From positions 1 through 24,239 of the forward strand of contig WRDC01000008.1 in NCBI GenBank assembly GCA_009783635.1: 24,239 nucleotides of DNA, given 5' to 3'. Within the stretch, counting starts at the first letter, position 1; each line of letters starts with the position of its first letter. This document shows positions 23,331-24,239 of this stretch, piece by piece. This DNA is from Methanimicrococcus sp. GTDB taxonomy: Archaea > Halobacteriota > Methanosarcinia > Methanosarcinales > Methanosarcinaceae. The notes below the pieces were generated by a model that made no database searches, was not told where the DNA came from, and saw only the letters and a list, made by a program, of their open reading frames with translations. The position numbers were made by a program, and so were the translations under genes.

Positions 23331-24239
23331 TTAATTGGTTAAAGACTGGATCGGCGCAGGAATGCGGCCACCGCGTTTGATGAATTCTTCCGAACTGAAA
23401 TCCGATACTTTCATGACAGGCGCCGCGCCGAGCAGGCCGCCGAATTCGACCGAATCGCCGACTTTTTTACCGACGGCAGGGATAATTCTGACAGCCGTTG
23501 TTTTCTTATTAATAACGCCGATTGCCATTTCATCGGCAATGATTGCAGAAATTGTGGCCGCGGACGTATCGCCGGGAACGGCAATCATATCTAAACCGAC
23601 CGAGCAAACGCAGGTCATCGCTTCCAATTTTTCAAGAGACAGGGCGCCGTCTTCAACCGCGCGAATCATGCCGGCATCTTCGCTGACCGGAATAAAAGCG
23701 CCGCTGAGGCCGCCAACCGAGGACGAAGCCATTGCGCCGCCTTTTTTAACAGCATCATTCAAAAGCGCCAAAGCGGCCGTGGTCCCGTGCGTTCCGCAGC
23801 GTTCCAACCCCATCGCCTCCAAGATTTCCGCAACGCTGTCACCGACCGCCGGCGTCGGCGCCAAAGAAATGTCAACAACGCCGAACTCGACGCCAAGTCT
23901 TTGAGAAACCTCGCGAGCGGCCATTTCACCCATTCTTGTAATCTTAAAGGATGTTTTCTTGATTTCCTCGGAGATTTCCCCGAGAGACGGGTTTTTGAGC
24001 CTTCGGAGCGCCGAGTTCACAACGCCCGGACCGCTGACACCGGCATTGATGACGCACTCGGCTTCGCCAAAGCCGTGAAAAGAGCCGGCCATAAACGGAT
24101 TATCATCCGGCACATTGGCAAAAACAACCAATTTAGCGCAGCCGATACTGTCGGCATCCGCTGTCAGCGCCGCTGTTTTTTTAATAATATTGCCCATCAG
24201 GGCAACAGCGTCCATGTTAATGCAGGCTTTCGAACCGGC
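23331..24239 (-). CDS. UPF0210/DUF711 (PFL-like) protein, C-terminal part (5' end beyond the right edge)
   Basis: The frame is open from TAA at 23331 to the right edge, 302 codons. Family members are about 450 residues, so roughly 150 N-terminal residues are missing; the in-frame ATG near 24215 (INMDAVALMG) is internal. Recognisable family blocks are INMDAVALMG, FVxANVPDDNPFMAG, HGFGEAE, INAGVSGPGVV, DISLAPTPAVGDSVAEI, a GTHGTTAALA block, GLDMIAVPGDT and the end GGRIPAPIQSLTN. The family has a glycyl-radical/PFL-like fold but no demonstrated enzyme activity that I can name. In many genomes the gene follows a small ACT-domain gene; that neighbour would lie outside this window. Confidence 0.93.
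   Translation of the reverse strand, partial: AGSKACINMDAVALMGNIIKKTAALTADADSIGCAKLVVFANVPDDNPFMAGSFHGFGEAECVINAGVSGPGVVNSALRRLKNPSLGEISEEIKKTSFKITRMGEMAAREVSQRLGVEFGVVDISLAPTPAVGDSVAEILEAMGLERCGTHGTTAALALLNDAVKKGGAMASSSVGGLSGAFIPVSEDAGMIRAVEDGALSLEKLEAMTCVCSVGLDMIAVPGDTSAATISAIIADEMAIGVINKKTTAVRIIPAVGKKVGDSVEFGGLLGAAPVMKVSDFSSEEFIKRGGRIPAPIQSLTN

Overview
The window reads as archaeal chromosome. Every recognisable housekeeping gene is of archaeal type: MptE of the methanopterin pathway, a DUF373 membrane protein, an archaeal/eukaryal-type isoleucyl-tRNA synthetase and a type IA topoisomerase with C-terminal zinc fingers and a helix-hairpin-helix tail. Promoters look archaeal (TATA boxes such as TTTAAATA), and the two tRNA genes lack an encoded CCA. 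A methanogen is the natural reading. Very AT-rich spacers, a large InlB-repeat surface protein, a bacterial-type multidrug ABC pair and a probable UAG sense codon together point to a pyrrolysine-decoding, perhaps host-associated member of the Methanosarcinales (Methanimicrococcus-like). That assignment is inference.

Layout. 1-4440 (minus) is the N-terminal 1480 codons of a secreted or surface adhesin-like protein that runs off the left edge. 4441-5759 is a long AT-rich spacer with a degenerate repeat array. 5760-6998 (minus) is the DUF373 membrane protein. 7119-7868 (minus) is mptE, interrupted in frame by TAG at codon 34. Divergent from it, 8136-11854 (plus) is a two-gene operon for a heterodimeric ABC exporter with one degenerate ATP site, followed by a CPA2-type cation transporter with two TrkA-C domains (12082-14346). 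Convergent to that is ileS (14686-17868, minus), then topA (18328-20649, minus) and a single-domain response regulator (21105-21464, minus). tRNA-Ala(GGC) is on minus and tRNA-Ile(GAT) on plus. A small winged-helix regulator (22713-23075, plus) converges on the 3' part of a UPF0210/DUF711 gene that leaves the right edge.

The genes are mostly independent units with their own promoters; only the ABC pair is clearly co-translated. The main result is the in-frame amber codon in mptE. It has a good start and Shine-Dalgarno upstream, and family-like sequence on both sides. None of the ten stop codons visible in the window is TAG, as expected where UAG is reassigned or suppressed. The second theme is the spacers: most longer ones carry their own small tandem-repeat family (units of about 33, 16, 17, 22 and 31 nt), several lying just past stop codons where they make U-rich transcript ends.
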